Positions 46,344-57,485 of a stretch of DNA of 64,000 nucleotides are shown piece by piece (within the stretch, counting starts at the first letter, position 1; each line of letters opens with the position of its first letter). A program made the position numbers and the translations under genes. Source of the DNA: Brevundimonas vesicularis NBRC 12165 (lineage in GTDB: Bacteria > Pseudomonadota > Alphaproteobacteria > Caulobacterales > Caulobacteraceae). The stretch is taken from assembly GCF_001592205.1 (NCBI RefSeq), contig NZ_BCWM01000007.1, positions 108,843 through 172,842 on the forward strand, written 5' to 3'. The notes under the pieces were generated by a model. The model was not told the origin of the DNA and did not search any database. It saw nothing but the letters and a program-made list of their open reading frames with translations.

Positions 46344-47444
46344 ATGCCGGAGACCCACGGCGCGCCCCGACGGCGCGACGAGCGGTCCCAGCCTTCCCGT
46401 TCGCGGGATGCGTCAGGTCGAGATGCGCCGCTGTATGGGGCGCTCGATCTGGGGACCAACAATTGCCGGCTGCTGATCGCGCGGCCGTCACGCGAAGGCT
46501 TTCGCGTGGTCGACAGTTTCAGCCGCATCGTGCGGCTGGGCGAAGGGCTGTCGCGGACGGGCCTTTTGGACCCGCGCGCCATGGACCGGGCGTATGACGC
46601 CCTGGCCCTGTGCGCCGAGCGGATCGTGCGCAAGGGCGTCGATTCGGCGCGACTGAGCGCCGTCGCCACCCAGGCCTGCCGCGCGGCCGAGAACGGCGCC
46701 GACTTCATAGACCGGGTACGCAAGGGCACGGGTCTGCGTTTGCGGATCATCGATCCCGCCGAGGAGGCGCGGCTGGCGGTCGAGGGATGCCTGAATCTGA
46801 TCGACCCCAAGGCCGAGGCTGTGCTGGTCATCGATGTCGGCGGCGGCTCGACCGAGATGTCGTGGCTGAAACGCAGCGGAAGCGACTGGACGACCGCCGC
46901 CTGGATGTCGGCGCCGGTGGGGGTCGTGACCTTGGCCGAGCGGCATCCCGAGCCGCCGAACTCCGGCGAGGCCTGGTACGAGGCGATGGTCGCCGACATG
47001 GGCGCGGCCATTGCAGCGGGCGGGATCATCGACGACCCGATGCTGGAGCTGTTCCGGCAGAACCGGGCGCATCTGGTCGGCACCTCGGGCGCAATCACCA
47101 GCCTGGCGGGCATCCACCTGAACCTGCCGCGCTACAATCGCGACCGGGTCGATGGCTTGTGGATGACGCGCGCCGACTGCGAGGCGGCGGCGGATCAGCT
47201 GAAGGCGCTGGGGCCGGACGGCCGTGCGCGCGAGGCCTGCATCGGTCCCGATCGGGCGGACCTCGTTTTGGCGGGCGCCGCGATCCTGGAGGCGGTCCAA
47301 AGGGCTTGGCCGTCGCAACGGGTGCGGGTCGCGGATCGAGGCCTGCGCGAAGGCCTGCTGCTTCAACGGATGCGCGAAGACAAGAAGCCGCCGAGGGGAC
47401 GGCGTCGTCGGCGCGGACGAGGGCGGCCGGCCTCCGCCGCCTGA
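46344..47444 (+). CDS. Exopolyphosphatase/guanosine pentaphosphate phosphatase family
   Basis: Ppx/GppA phosphatase of the ASKHA fold, 366 residues. Phosphate-1 loop ALDLGTNNCRLLIARP, RIVRLGEGLSRTGLL, the ATQACRAAENG strand, phosphate-2 VIDVGGGSTEMSW and GTSGAITSLAGIHL are all present. It is shorter than E. coli Ppx and lacks the C-terminal HD-like region. Short alphaproteobacterial forms hydrolyse polyphosphate and/or pppGpp. A basic tail (PRGRRRRRGRGRP) may bind polyanion. Its stop directly abuts the stop of the convergent cyclophilin gene within a 22-bp palindrome. Confidence 0.9.
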   Translation: MPETHGAPRRRDERSQPSRSRDASGRDAPLYGALDLGTNNCRLLIARPSREGFRVVDSFSRIVRLGEGLSRTGLLDPRAMDRAYDALALCAERIVRKGVDSARLSAVATQACRAAENGADFIDRVRKGTGLRLRIIDPAEEARLAVEGCLNLIDPKAEAVLVIDVGGGSTEMSWLKRSGSDWTTAAWMSAPVGVVTLAERHPEPPNSGEAWYEAMVADMGAAIAAGGIIDDPMLELFRQNRAHLVGTSGAITSLAGIHLNLPRYNRDRVDGLWMTRADCEAAADQLKALGPDGRAREACIGPDRADLVLAGAAILEAVQRAWPSQRVRVADRGLREGLLLQRMREDKKPPRGRRRRRGRGRPASAA

Positions 47445-47455
47445 TCAGGCGGCGG
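47434..47455. repeat. 22-bp perfect palindrome across two abutting stop codons
   Basis: The sequence CCGCCGCCTGA followed by its exact reverse complement spans the ppx TGA (47442-47444) and the facing TGA of the cyclophilin gene (47445-47447). Both proteins end Ala-Ala, which partly creates the symmetry. With no loop and no T-run, it is more likely a chance product of convergent codons or a bidirectional pause site than a classic terminator. Confidence 0.75.
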
Positions 47456-48323
47456 GCGTGACGCGCACCGGCAGTTCGATATCGCAGACCGAGAAATCCG
47501 CGCCACGCGCCTGACGCGCCTGCTGCGCCAGGGTCTGGAAGGTGGCGGAGTTGGTGTTCAGGACGACCGCCGTCGGACGTTCGGCTTCGGGCAGATCCGA
47601 CGCCACGCGGACGCGGGTCATCTGATCCGGTCCCTGCACCAAGCCATCCGGCGTGTCGCTGGCCTTCAGCGATCGCACGACGTCCAGACCGGACACGACC
47701 CGACCCCAGACGGTGTAGCGCTTGTCCAGCGCCGGATAGGCCTGACGCATCAGGAAGAACTGGCTGTTGGCAGTGTCATTGCCCTCGTCACGCGCCATGC
47801 CCGCGACGCCCGGGCAATACAGGGCCCAACCGTGGACCTTCTTGTCGCTGGTGCCGGACATCAGGGCGTCAGGCTGGGTCTGGACCGGGATGGAATCGAC
47901 GAAACCGACTAGGGCCCCCATCGGGGCCGCGACCGGGGTGAAGGCCATGTCGGCGCCACGGCGGAAGGTGAACTCGGCCTTCAGGTCGGGATACCAACTC
48001 TGCCCCTCGCCCGTGCCCAGCGGATCGCCGGTCTGGGCCATGAACCAGTCGATCACCCGGTGCCAGACCAGGTTGTCGAAGAAGCCGCGCGACGCCAGCA
48101 GCTTGATGCGTTCGACATGGGCGGGCGCGATCTCGGGCGCCAGTTCGACCAGAACCCGCCCCTTGTTGGTGTCGATGACCAGCAGGTTCTCGGGCGCGAT
48201 GGTCCTCCATTCACCGGGCGGCGGCGGAGGCGCGGGAACGGCGGTCGCGTCTTGCGCCAGGGCGGCCCCCGCCGTCACGGCCAGCACGGCCGCCGCCATC
48301 GCCATGGTTCGTATCGTCATCAT
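47445..48323 (-). CDS. Periplasmic cyclophilin-type peptidyl-prolyl isomerase (copy 1)
   Basis: A 292-residue exported cyclophilin with a signal peptide (MAMAAAVLAVTAGAALAQ) and Pro-rich linker. WHRVIDWFMAQTGDPLGTGEG keeps the catalytic Arg, Phe and Gln, and MARDEGNDTANSQFFLM the second block, but about 75 residues (PDLKAEFTFRRG to YCPGVAG) are inserted between them, as in its neighbour. A C-terminal extension ends FSVCDIELPVRVTPAA. It is the tandem paralogue of the next gene, 23 bp away. Periplasmic protein folding is the likely role. Confidence 0.88.
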   Translation of the reverse strand: MMTIRTMAMAAAVLAVTAGAALAQDATAVPAPPPPPGEWRTIAPENLLVIDTNKGRVLVELAPEIAPAHVERIKLLASRGFFDNLVWHRVIDWFMAQTGDPLGTGEGQSWYPDLKAEFTFRRGADMAFTPVAAPMGALVGFVDSIPVQTQPDALMSGTSDKKVHGWALYCPGVAGMARDEGNDTANSQFFLMRQAYPALDKRYTVWGRVVSGLDVVRSLKASDTPDGLVQGPDQMTRVRVASDLPEAERPTAVVLNTNSATFQTLAQQARQARGADFSVCDIELPVRVTPAA

Positions 48324-48346
48324 CCCCTCCCCCGTTTGCGAAAGCC

Positions 48347-49210
48347 TCAGCCGCCCGTCACTTCGGCGACCGGCTGGATGTCGCAGACGCTGAAGGCCGC
48401 GCCGCGCGCGGCGCGCGCCGTAGCGATCCGTTCGGCGAAGGCGGCGCTGCCGGCGTTCAGCACGCGCACCGTCGGACGCTCGCTTTCGGGCAAGGCCGAG
48501 GCCATGCGCACGCGGGTCATGGTGTCGGGATCGGTCACCTTGCCGTCCTCGGCGTCCGATCCCTTCTTCAGCTTGCCGACCACATCCAGGCCGGACACCA
48601 CGCGTCCGAAGGCGGTGTAGATGCCATCCAGCTGTTCGCGCGCGCCCATCATCAGGAAGAACTGGCTGTTGGCGCTGTCGGGCGAACCCGAGCGGGCCAT
48701 GCCCAGCACGCCGGGACAGAACAGGCCGTGGGCGTCGACCTTGAAGTCGGCGGTGACCATCATCTGGGCGTCGGGCTGGGTCTGGACCGGCAGATCGCCG
48801 ACCAGGCCACGCACGCCCGCGCCCACGCTCGGCACGGCGACAAAGCCGGCGTCGCGACCGCGACGGAAGCTGAACTCGGCCTTCAGGTCCGGCAGCTCGC
48901 TGCCGCCCTCGCCCGTCCCCTTCGGATCGCCGGTTTGCGCCATGAAATCAGGGATGACGCGGTGGAACTTCAGACCGTCATAGAAGCCTTGATTGGCCAG
49001 GGTGCGGATGCGTTCCGCATGGTTGGGCGCGGCGACGGGGATCAGTTCGACCAGCACCCGGCCCTTGGAGGTATCGATAACAAGCAGGTTTTCCGGTGCA
49101 ATGGCGCGCCAGTCGGACGCCGCCGGCGCCGTCTGCGCCACAGCCGGAGCCTGGGCCGCGCCAGCCGCGAGAAGAGCGGCGACGGTCGCTGCGATGATGG
49201 CCTTACGCAT
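48347..49210 (-). CDS. Periplasmic cyclophilin-type peptidyl-prolyl isomerase (copy 2)
   Basis: A 287-residue paralogue of the downstream gene, sharing WRAIAPENLLVIDTSKGRVLVEL, the FHRVIPDFMAQTGDPKGTGEG block, the same central insert (PDLKAEFSFRRG) and the FSVCDI C-terminal motif. It has a signal peptide (IIAATVAALLAAGAAQAPAVA). The gene follows coaD on the same strand by 13 bp. Tandem duplication followed by divergence is evident. The two may differ in client range. Compared with copy 1, its first active-site block is closer to canonical cyclophilins. Confidence 0.88.
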   Translation of the reverse strand: MRKAIIAATVAALLAAGAAQAPAVAQTAPAASDWRAIAPENLLVIDTSKGRVLVELIPVAAPNHAERIRTLANQGFYDGLKFHRVIPDFMAQTGDPKGTGEGGSELPDLKAEFSFRRGRDAGFVAVPSVGAGVRGLVGDLPVQTQPDAQMMVTADFKVDAHGLFCPGVLGMARSGSPDSANSQFFLMMGAREQLDGIYTAFGRVVSGLDVVGKLKKGSDAEDGKVTDPDTMTRVRMASALPESERPTVRVLNAGSAAFAERIATARAARGAAFSVCDIQPVAEVTGG

Positions 49211-49223
49211 GGTCTTGTCTACC

Positions 49224-49709
49224 CTAACCGTTCTTGACCTTGGCCCGCACGCGCTCGGCGATGGCGGGGCTGACGAAACTGTCGATCGCGCCGTCCAGTC
49301 GGGCGATCTCCTTGACGAGCCTCGAGGCGATCGCCTGATGGCGCGGATCGGCCATCAGGAATACGGTCTCGATGTCCTGATTGAGGCGCTGGTTCATGGC
49401 CGTCATCTGGAACTCGTATTCAAAGTCGGCGACGGCGCGCAGCCCCCGGATGATGACGCTGGCGTCCAGCTCTTCGGCGAAATGCATCAGCAGGGTCGAG
49501 AACGGCTGGACCACGATGTCGCCGCCGAGGGGCGCCATCTCGGCCTTCAGCATCTCGACCCGTTCGGCGGTCGAGAACAGCGGCCCCTTGTCGTCGTTTT
49601 GGGCGACGCCGATGACCAGTCGGTCCACTAGCTTCAGCGCACGCTTGATGATGTCGGTATGCCCGTTCGTCACCGGGTCGAAGGTGCCCGGATAAAGTCC
49701 GATGCGCAT
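49224..49709 (-). CDS. coaD: Phosphopantetheine adenylyltransferase
   Basis: Penultimate enzyme of coenzyme A synthesis, joining 4'-phosphopantetheine and ATP. The 161-residue protein has the nucleotidyltransferase start RIGLYPGTFDPVTNGH (T/HxGH motif), RGLRAVADFEYEFQMTAMN and the C-terminal SRLVKEIARLDG. The ATG at 49709 is clear. The cyclophilin pair follows in the same direction, suggesting one transcript. Confidence 0.97.
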   Translation of the reverse strand: MRIGLYPGTFDPVTNGHTDIIKRALKLVDRLVIGVAQNDDKGPLFSTAERVEMLKAEMAPLGGDIVVQPFSTLLMHFAEELDASVIIRGLRAVADFEYEFQMTAMNQRLNQDIETVFLMADPRHQAIASRLVKEIARLDGAIDSFVSPAIAERVRAKVKNG

Positions 49710-49762
49710 GCGTGTCTCCCCGGCCTGTCGCGTGGCGTCAGCGTCGTTTAGCAGGTGCGAAA

Positions 49763-50602
49763 TCAGCGGCCTAGCCGGCTGACGCCTTCGTCATCGTCAT
49801 GATCCAAGATGGGCTGGGCTGCCTGGACGCTCCAAGCCGCTTCGACCTTGGCGAGCAGGGCCGGGTCATTGGCGAAGGCGACATCGTCGATGACGGTGAT
49901 CGGACAGACGGGCGTGGCGCTGTTGCACAGGAAGGCGGCGTCAAAGGCGTTGATCGCGTCGAGACGGATCGGCCGCGTTTCACTGGTCAGCCCGACCTGG
50001 GGCAACCCGCGCTTTATCAAGGTCTGAGTCACGCCGGCCAGCATTGGGGCCTGGGGCCAGACGATCCGGTCGCCCTGGACAAAGCCAATGTTCCACAGCG
50101 TGCCTTCGGTGACCCGCCCTTCGCCATCGACAAACAGGGCGTCGTCAAACCCGGCGGCGCGCGCGGCGCGGCGGGCCCGAATCAGGCCGAAGGTGGCGAG
50201 ATGCTTCAGATGCGGCGCCTCGCGCGCGTAGGGCATGGCGGTGATCCGCACCCGGTGCGCCAGCGGCGGGGGCGCAGGGGCGACGCTGGTCATCACCTTC
50301 GGTCGGCCGACGTAGGTCGGGTTACGATGGCCGATCTCGGGCGAGAACAGGCTGACGCGCAGCCAGCAGGCCTCACGACCGGCGACGGCCAGCGCCATCA
50401 GGCGCCGAAACTCCGCCTCGCCAGGGCTTTCGCCGAACAGTTCGACGGCGGCCTGCTTCAGACGGGCCAGGTGGAGATCGAGGCCGCGCGCGGCGCCGCT
50501 CTCGACAAGGAATGAGGTGTAGGCGCCGTAGTTGACCAAGGCCTGGTGCGCCAGGTCGTCAGGCGTGGCGGGAAGGCCGTCGATCAGAATCGCCGCGCTC
50601 AA
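49763..50602 (-). CDS. Class IV aminotransferase (D-amino-acid/branched-chain/ADC lyase family)
   Basis: PLP-dependent fold type IV protein, 279 residues. The conserved core is in HLKHLATFGLIRARRAARAAGFDDALFVDGEGRVTEGTLWNI, containing the PLP lysine (LKHL), and ending with the CNSATPVCPITVIDD loop. 4-amino-4-deoxychorismate lyase and D-amino-acid aminotransferase belong to the same family; sequence alone does not choose. The TTG at 50602 with GGGAGGG 4 nt upstream is a strong start. It follows gyrA on the same strand with a 34-bp gap. Confidence 0.85.
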   Translation of the reverse strand: MSAAILIDGLPATPDDLAHQALVNYGAYTSFLVESGAARGLDLHLARLKQAAVELFGESPGEAEFRRLMALAVAGREACWLRVSLFSPEIGHRNPTYVGRPKVMTSVAPAPPPLAHRVRITAMPYAREAPHLKHLATFGLIRARRAARAAGFDDALFVDGEGRVTEGTLWNIGFVQGDRIVWPQAPMLAGVTQTLIKRGLPQVGLTSETRPIRLDAINAFDAAFLCNSATPVCPITVIDDVAFANDPALLAKVEAAWSVQAAQPILDHDDDEGVSRLGR

Positions 50603-50636
50603 ACGACCCTCCCTTTGCCCGCTGGGAGAAGGCGGA

Positions 50637-53414
<2,778 letters not shown>

Positions 53415-53536
53415 TGAAGCGTGGCTTTATGCGGCCGGAATCGGAACGTGATCCGCTGTGACGATTTCTAGCATTCCAGGGCCTCGGTGGCAAAGCGACG
53501 TCGCCGTGAAAGCCCGTCTCTGAAAGGACTTTCGAC

Positions 53537-54112
53537 ATGCGCGCCACCCGCCTCGCCGCCGCCCTTCTCCTCGCCTCCCCCTTGGCCCTGACAACCGCCT
53601 GCGCCGCGACCGGAAACGCGCCCCAGACGGCCGTCGAACGCGCACCCGTCGGCGCGACGGGACAGGCCGTTCTGATCAACGCCTCGGGCGCCAATATCGG
53701 CCGCGTCGACCTGCGTCAGGGGCCGACCGGCCTGTTGATGAAGATCGAGGCCTCGGGCCTGACGCCCGGCTGGCACGGCATCCACATCCATGCGACCGGC
53801 GAATGCGCCGCTCCCTTCACCTCGTCCGGCGCCCACATAAACCACGGCGAGCCCAAGGCTCCGCACGGCCTGCTGAACGCCGCCGGGCCGGACGACGGCG
53901 ACCTGCCCAACGTCTGGGCCGGTGCGGACGGCAAGGTGAACGCCGAGCTGTTCACGACCCGCGCCCGGATCTCGTCCGAAGGCCCCGGCCAATGGCTTTG
54001 GGACGCCGACGGCTCGGCTATCATCATCCACGCCAACACCGACGACCATTCGACCCAGCCCATCGGCGGCGCCGGCGACCGGGTGGCCTGCGCGGCGCTC
54101 AGCGCAAGCTAA
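53537..54112 (+). CDS. sodC: Superoxide dismutase [Cu-Zn], exported
   Basis: Periplasmic Cu/Zn superoxide dismutase, 191 residues with a signal sequence; a cysteine in TTACAATG could be a poor lipobox. The Cu/Zn ligands are in HGIHIHATGEC, GAHINHGEPKAPHG and GDLPNVWAGADG, and the last His is in IIIHANTDDHSTQPIGG. The disulphide Cys pair is present (GEC and VACAAL). AAAGGA precedes the ATG. It is divergent from gyrA (122-bp gap) and ends in an intrinsic terminator. Confidence 0.94.
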   Translation: MRATRLAAALLLASPLALTTACAATGNAPQTAVERAPVGATGQAVLINASGANIGRVDLRQGPTGLLMKIEASGLTPGWHGIHIHATGECAAPFTSSGAHINHGEPKAPHGLLNAAGPDDGDLPNVWAGADGKVNAELFTTRARISSEGPGQWLWDADGSAIIIHANTDDHSTQPIGGAGDRVACAALSAS

Positions 54113-54136
54113 GTCTTTCTACGATACGGAAGATGG

Positions 54137-54168
54137 CCCGCCGGACAGCGTTCAGCGGGTCTCTTTTT
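54137..54168 (+). terminator. Intrinsic terminator of sodC
   Basis: A CCCGC/GCGGG stem (54137-54141 with 54155-54159), extended inside by GGA/UUC pairing, followed by TCTCTTTTT. It lies 24 bp after the sodC stop and overlaps the last codons of the convergent DUF1003 gene, so sodC transcription would stop inside that gene. Confidence 0.7.
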
Positions 54169-54685
54169 GTGCGAGCAGACGGCGGATCAGTTCGGTCTGC
54201 TCCTCCTGCCGGGCGGTCAGGTGTTCGACCTTCTCCAGCAGGGCCATGATCTCGATCTCGGCCTTCAGATTGACCTGATAGTCATTGCCCGCGTCCAGCC
54301 GATCCTTTGACGCTTGGCGGTTCTGGCTCATCATGATGACCGGCGCCTGGATCGCCGCCAGCATCGACAGGACCAGGTTCAGGAAGATGAAGGGATAGGG
54401 GTCGAAGGCTTCCTTGCGCAGCAGCAGGTTCAGCCCGGTCCAGATCGCCAGAAAGACGCCGAACGCGATGATGAAGGGCCATGAACCGCCGAACGCCGCA
54501 ACCCGATCGGCCAGCCGCTCGCCGAAGGTCTGACGGTCGTCGAAGGTCTCGTTGATGTCTTCGGACACAGGGCGACGATCGGCGGTGCTCTGAACGACGA
54601 CGGCTTCGTTCGCCGCAAGATCGTGCTTCGCCTTGCCCAGCCAGCGGCGGGAGACGTGGTCGGCGTCGAGGGGGGCGTGGTGCAT
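54152..54685 (-). CDS. DUF1003 membrane protein
   Basis: A 177-residue protein with the DUF1003 core: FGERLADRVAAFGGSWPFIIAF, then IWTGLNLLLRKEAFDPYPFIFLNLVLSMLAA and APVIMMSQNRQA. Two hydrophobic helices (about 66-85 and 103-121) are followed by an amphipathic coiled-coil-like C terminus (EIMALLEKVEHLTARQEEQTELIRRLL). An ATG at 54685 with GGAG 6 nt upstream is preferred to a TTG at 54703. Function is unknown; the coiled coil suggests oligomerisation. Confidence 0.88.
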   Translation of the reverse strand: MHHAPLDADHVSRRWLGKAKHDLAANEAVVVQSTADRRPVSEDINETFDDRQTFGERLADRVAAFGGSWPFIIAFGVFLAIWTGLNLLLRKEAFDPYPFIFLNLVLSMLAAIQAPVIMMSQNRQASKDRLDAGNDYQVNLKAEIEIMALLEKVEHLTARQEEQTELIRRLLAQKETR

Positions 54686-54714
54686 GACGGGCTCCTGATA
54701 CAATCAGGAACAGA

Positions 54715-55653
54715 TCAAGCCTTGGCGGCGCCGGCGCGCAAGCCCCGTTCGGCCAGGGCCACAAGGGCGACCCCGCCCATGGTGATGGCCGATCCCGTCA
54801 GAATCTGCGGCGTCAGGATGTCGCCCATGAAGCTCCAGCCGATGAACATCGACACCACCGGCGTGACCAGCAGATAGGGCGTCACCCGCCCCGCCTCGCG
54901 CCGCTGCACCAGCCAGAACAGCAGGGTGGTGGCCAGCACGGACGACACGACGCCCGCCCACAGCAACGAGGCCCAAACCATGGGCGTGGCGCGCTTCACC
55001 GCCTCCCACTGGCCATGCTCGAACACCGCCGAGCCGAAGGCCATGACGGGAAAGGCCCCCAGCGCCAGCAGACCCTGCATCTTCAGCGGCGGGATGGAGG
55101 TCGTGCGACGCGCGACCACCGTGGTCACGCCCCAGGCGGCGCCGGCCGCGATGGCGACCAGAATGGCCTTCCAGTCCTGCAGCGCATGGGCGTCCAGGGT
55201 CATCCACGCCACGCCGACGAAGGCCACGCCCATGCCGACCAAGGCCGCCTTGGACAGCCGCTCGCCCAGGATCAGAAAGGCGAACAGGGTGGTGAAGGGG
55301 ATCCACAACTGGTTGGCAACGGTCACGGGGCTGACGTCCGTCGCCAGCCAGTAGGCCGTGTAGGCCAGGCCGTACTGAATCGGCCCGCCGATGATCACGA
55401 TCAGCATCAGGCTCTTCCAGTCCGGGAACGGCGGCCGCACGAAGGCGATCAGACAGGCCGTGGCGATGCCGAACCGGATGGCGCCGACCAGCAGCGGCGA
55501 CAACTCCTGCGTTGCCAGCTTGGCCCCGGCGTTGTTGACGCCCCACACCACGATGATCGCCACGATGGCGGCGATCTCCAGCCCTGTCAGGGCGTGAGGC
55601 CTCTTGGGCAGGGGCGCGGGCGCAGCCGCAACTTTGGAACGGACGTCGGTCAT
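54715..55653 (-). CDS. EamA/DMT family transporter
   Basis: Ten-helix drug/metabolite transporter, 312 residues, with two EamA repeats (about 26-150 and 170-295). Each repeat ends with the family pattern (FTTLFAFLILGERLS; TPVVSMFIGWSFMGDILT). Substrate unknown; related proteins export amino acids or small metabolites. It starts at an ATG at 55653 and precedes the DUF1003 gene by 29 bp, so the two may share a transcript. Confidence 0.9.
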   Translation of the reverse strand: MTDVRSKVAAAPAPLPKRPHALTGLEIAAIVAIIVVWGVNNAGAKLATQELSPLLVGAIRFGIATACLIAFVRPPFPDWKSLMLIVIIGGPIQYGLAYTAYWLATDVSPVTVANQLWIPFTTLFAFLILGERLSKAALVGMGVAFVGVAWMTLDAHALQDWKAILVAIAAGAAWGVTTVVARRTTSIPPLKMQGLLALGAFPVMAFGSAVFEHGQWEAVKRATPMVWASLLWAGVVSSVLATTLLFWLVQRREAGRVTPYLLVTPVVSMFIGWSFMGDILTPQILTGSAITMGGVALVALAERGLRAGAAKA

Positions 55654-55716
55654 GACCGCCCTATGGCACGGCGCGGCTGCCGCGTCGGCTCACTTTGAAT
55701 GACCTCAGGTTTCCGC

Positions 55717-56187
55717 TCAGAAATCCGGCTTGGCGACCATCAGCCAGTAGATGGCCAGGACTCCGGCGAAGGCGGGCCAGCCCAAGGCGAACCACCAGCG
55801 GAACAGCCGATGATAAGCGGACGGCAGGGCGGCGCCCTGCCCTGCCGCCTGCTCGGCCAGCTTCATCATCCGGTACTGAATCCACACGACCGGCAGCCAG
55901 CAGACACCGATCAGGACATAAAGCCCATAGGCGGCTAGCAGCCACGGACTGGTCAGGGACCAGCCCTGCAGATGGATCAGGCCCAGGCCGCTGATCGGCT
56001 GGATCACCACGGCGGTCGCGGTGAAGACGAAATCAGCCAGAACGACGATGCGGCCGACCTCGGCGACGGTCCTGGCGTCCTTGGTCGCGTGGGCGCGCAG
56101 CATGAAGAAGGCGATGCCTGCGCCTGTGCCGAACAGCACCGCGCCCGACAGGATGTGAACGATCTTGAGCAGCACATAGGCGGTCAT
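55717..56187 (-). CDS. DUF2269 family membrane protein
   Basis: A 156-residue membrane protein with about four spans, of the DUF2269 type: YVLLKIVHILSGAVLFGTGAGIAFFML at the N terminus, then VLADFVFTATAVVIQPISGLGLI. Its ATG overlaps the stop of the SDR gene (ATGA), so it is the third gene of the DCC-SDR/DoxX-DUF2269 operon. No function is established; the conserved HI and W residues in helices suggest a redox or lipid-related membrane role, but this is speculative. Confidence 0.85.
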   Translation of the reverse strand: MTAYVLLKIVHILSGAVLFGTGAGIAFFMLRAHATKDARTVAEVGRIVVLADFVFTATAVVIQPISGLGLIHLQGWSLTSPWLLAAYGLYVLIGVCWLPVVWIQYRMMKLAEQAAGQGAALPSAYHRLFRWWFALGWPAFAGVLAIYWLMVAKPDF

Positions 56188-57485
56188 CGACGCGCGTCCG
56201 TCGCCGCAACGAACAGGCAAAGGGCCATCATCGGCAGGACCTTGAGCCATGGCCCCAACGGATCGATCCAGAAGTGCGGCAGGCTGAGAGTGCCGGCGAT
56301 CAGATAGCCGACGGTGGCTAGACACATGAAGATCGCCACCCGCGCCGTCCACGGCCGCACGAACAGCATCAGCCCCAGCACCACGTCCAGCAGCGCGCCC
56401 CACCATGCGATGGGGCCGGCCATACGGCCGTAACCGCCCTCATGCAGGATGGCGACCGCGCGGTCCCAACCCGGGCCGAAGCTGATCAGGCCGGTGATCA
56501 GCCAGAACAGGCCCAAGGTCACGATGGAGATCGGCCGCACGAACCAGAGGCGCGCATGCCAGACATCCTGAACGGAGGCTGGGGTCTCGGCGAGGAAGCG
56601 TGTGAACCCGCGTGTTGGCACATCAAGCGCCTGCGCCCAGCCGCTGTCGCGGCCGGACACGTCATGATCCATCTGTTTGATCGCCGTCGTGCGGATCGGC
56701 GAGGACCAGCCCAGCCGACCCAGAAGATCGCCGGTCGCCAGGGCGGGCGCGGCCAGGACACGCGGAACGCGGATCACCGGCGCCGGGCTCAACCCCATCC
56801 AACCGCGGTAAAGACGCATCGTCTCGACCATCGTCACCGGCTCCGGCCCCGGCATGTCCAGCGTCCGATGCGACGGCGCGGTGGGTTTCAACGCCGCGAC
56901 GACGGCGGCGGACAGGTCGCCCAGCGGGATCGGGCGGAAAATCTGGTCGCCGCCCACGACCGGGCTGAACAGTGGAAACGCCGCTAGCGCCCGGATCAGG
57001 CCGGTGCCCCCGAAGGCCGCTCGATCCACCACCAGCGACGGCCGCAGGATCAGCCAATCCAGGCCGCTGGTCTCGATCATCCACTCGGTTTCGGCCTTTG
57101 TGCGGGCGTAGTCGGTGCCGGCCTCGTCGTCCGCGCCGACGGCGGAGATATGCACCAGCCGCCGCACGCCCGCCGCCTCGCACGCCGCGATCAAGGCGCG
57201 CGGGCCGTCGACATGGGCGGCGCGCGTGCTGTCGCCCGCGCCATTCTGAAGCACGCCGACGCAGTTCACCACCGCCTCCACGCCGATCAGCAGAGGCGCC
57301 CAGGCCTGGGGTGTCGTCAGCTTGGCGAAGTCGGCGACGACCCAGTCGAACGTCGGCGCGCGACGGGCAGGTTTGATGATGCGGCGCGTCCCGGCGCGAA
57401 CGGACCAGCCAGCCGACGACAGGGCCGCCGCCACGTGCGAACCGATGAAGCCGTTGGCCCCCAGGACCAGCACGCGTCCACTCAT
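56184..57485 (-). CDS. SDR-family NAD(P)-binding protein fused to DoxX-like membrane domain
   Basis: A 433-residue fusion. The N-terminal atypical SDR has VLVLGANGFIGSHVAAALS (Rossmann) and residues up to about 290 (VVNCVGVLQ, RLVHISAVGADDEAGTDYARTKAETE). The C-terminal 130 residues contain four hydrophobic helices of DoxX type (MLFVRPWTARVAIFMCLATVGYLI). Such fusions resemble the complex-I-assembly/NDUFA9-like SDRs. It overlaps the DCC gene upstream (ATG at 57485) and DUF2269 downstream, so the three are coupled. Confidence 0.88.
   Translation of the reverse strand: MSGRVLVLGANGFIGSHVAAALSSAGWSVRAGTRRIIKPARRAPTFDWVVADFAKLTTPQAWAPLLIGVEAVVNCVGVLQNGAGDSTRAAHVDGPRALIAACEAAGVRRLVHISAVGADDEAGTDYARTKAETEWMIETSGLDWLILRPSLVVDRAAFGGTGLIRALAAFPLFSPVVGGDQIFRPIPLGDLSAAVVAALKPTAPSHRTLDMPGPEPVTMVETMRLYRGWMGLSPAPVIRVPRVLAAPALATGDLLGRLGWSSPIRTTAIKQMDHDVSGRDSGWAQALDVPTRGFTRFLAETPASVQDVWHARLWFVRPISIVTLGLFWLITGLISFGPGWDRAVAILHEGGYGRMAGPIAWWGALLDVVLGLMLFVRPWTARVAIFMCLATVGYLIAGTLSLPHFWIDPLGPWLKVLPMMALCLFVAATDARR

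Noticed and set aside
54137..54168. Terminator shared equally by sodC and the DUF1003 gene
   Set aside because: The T-run is only on the sodC side; on the minus strand there is no U-tract, so it is assigned to sodC only.
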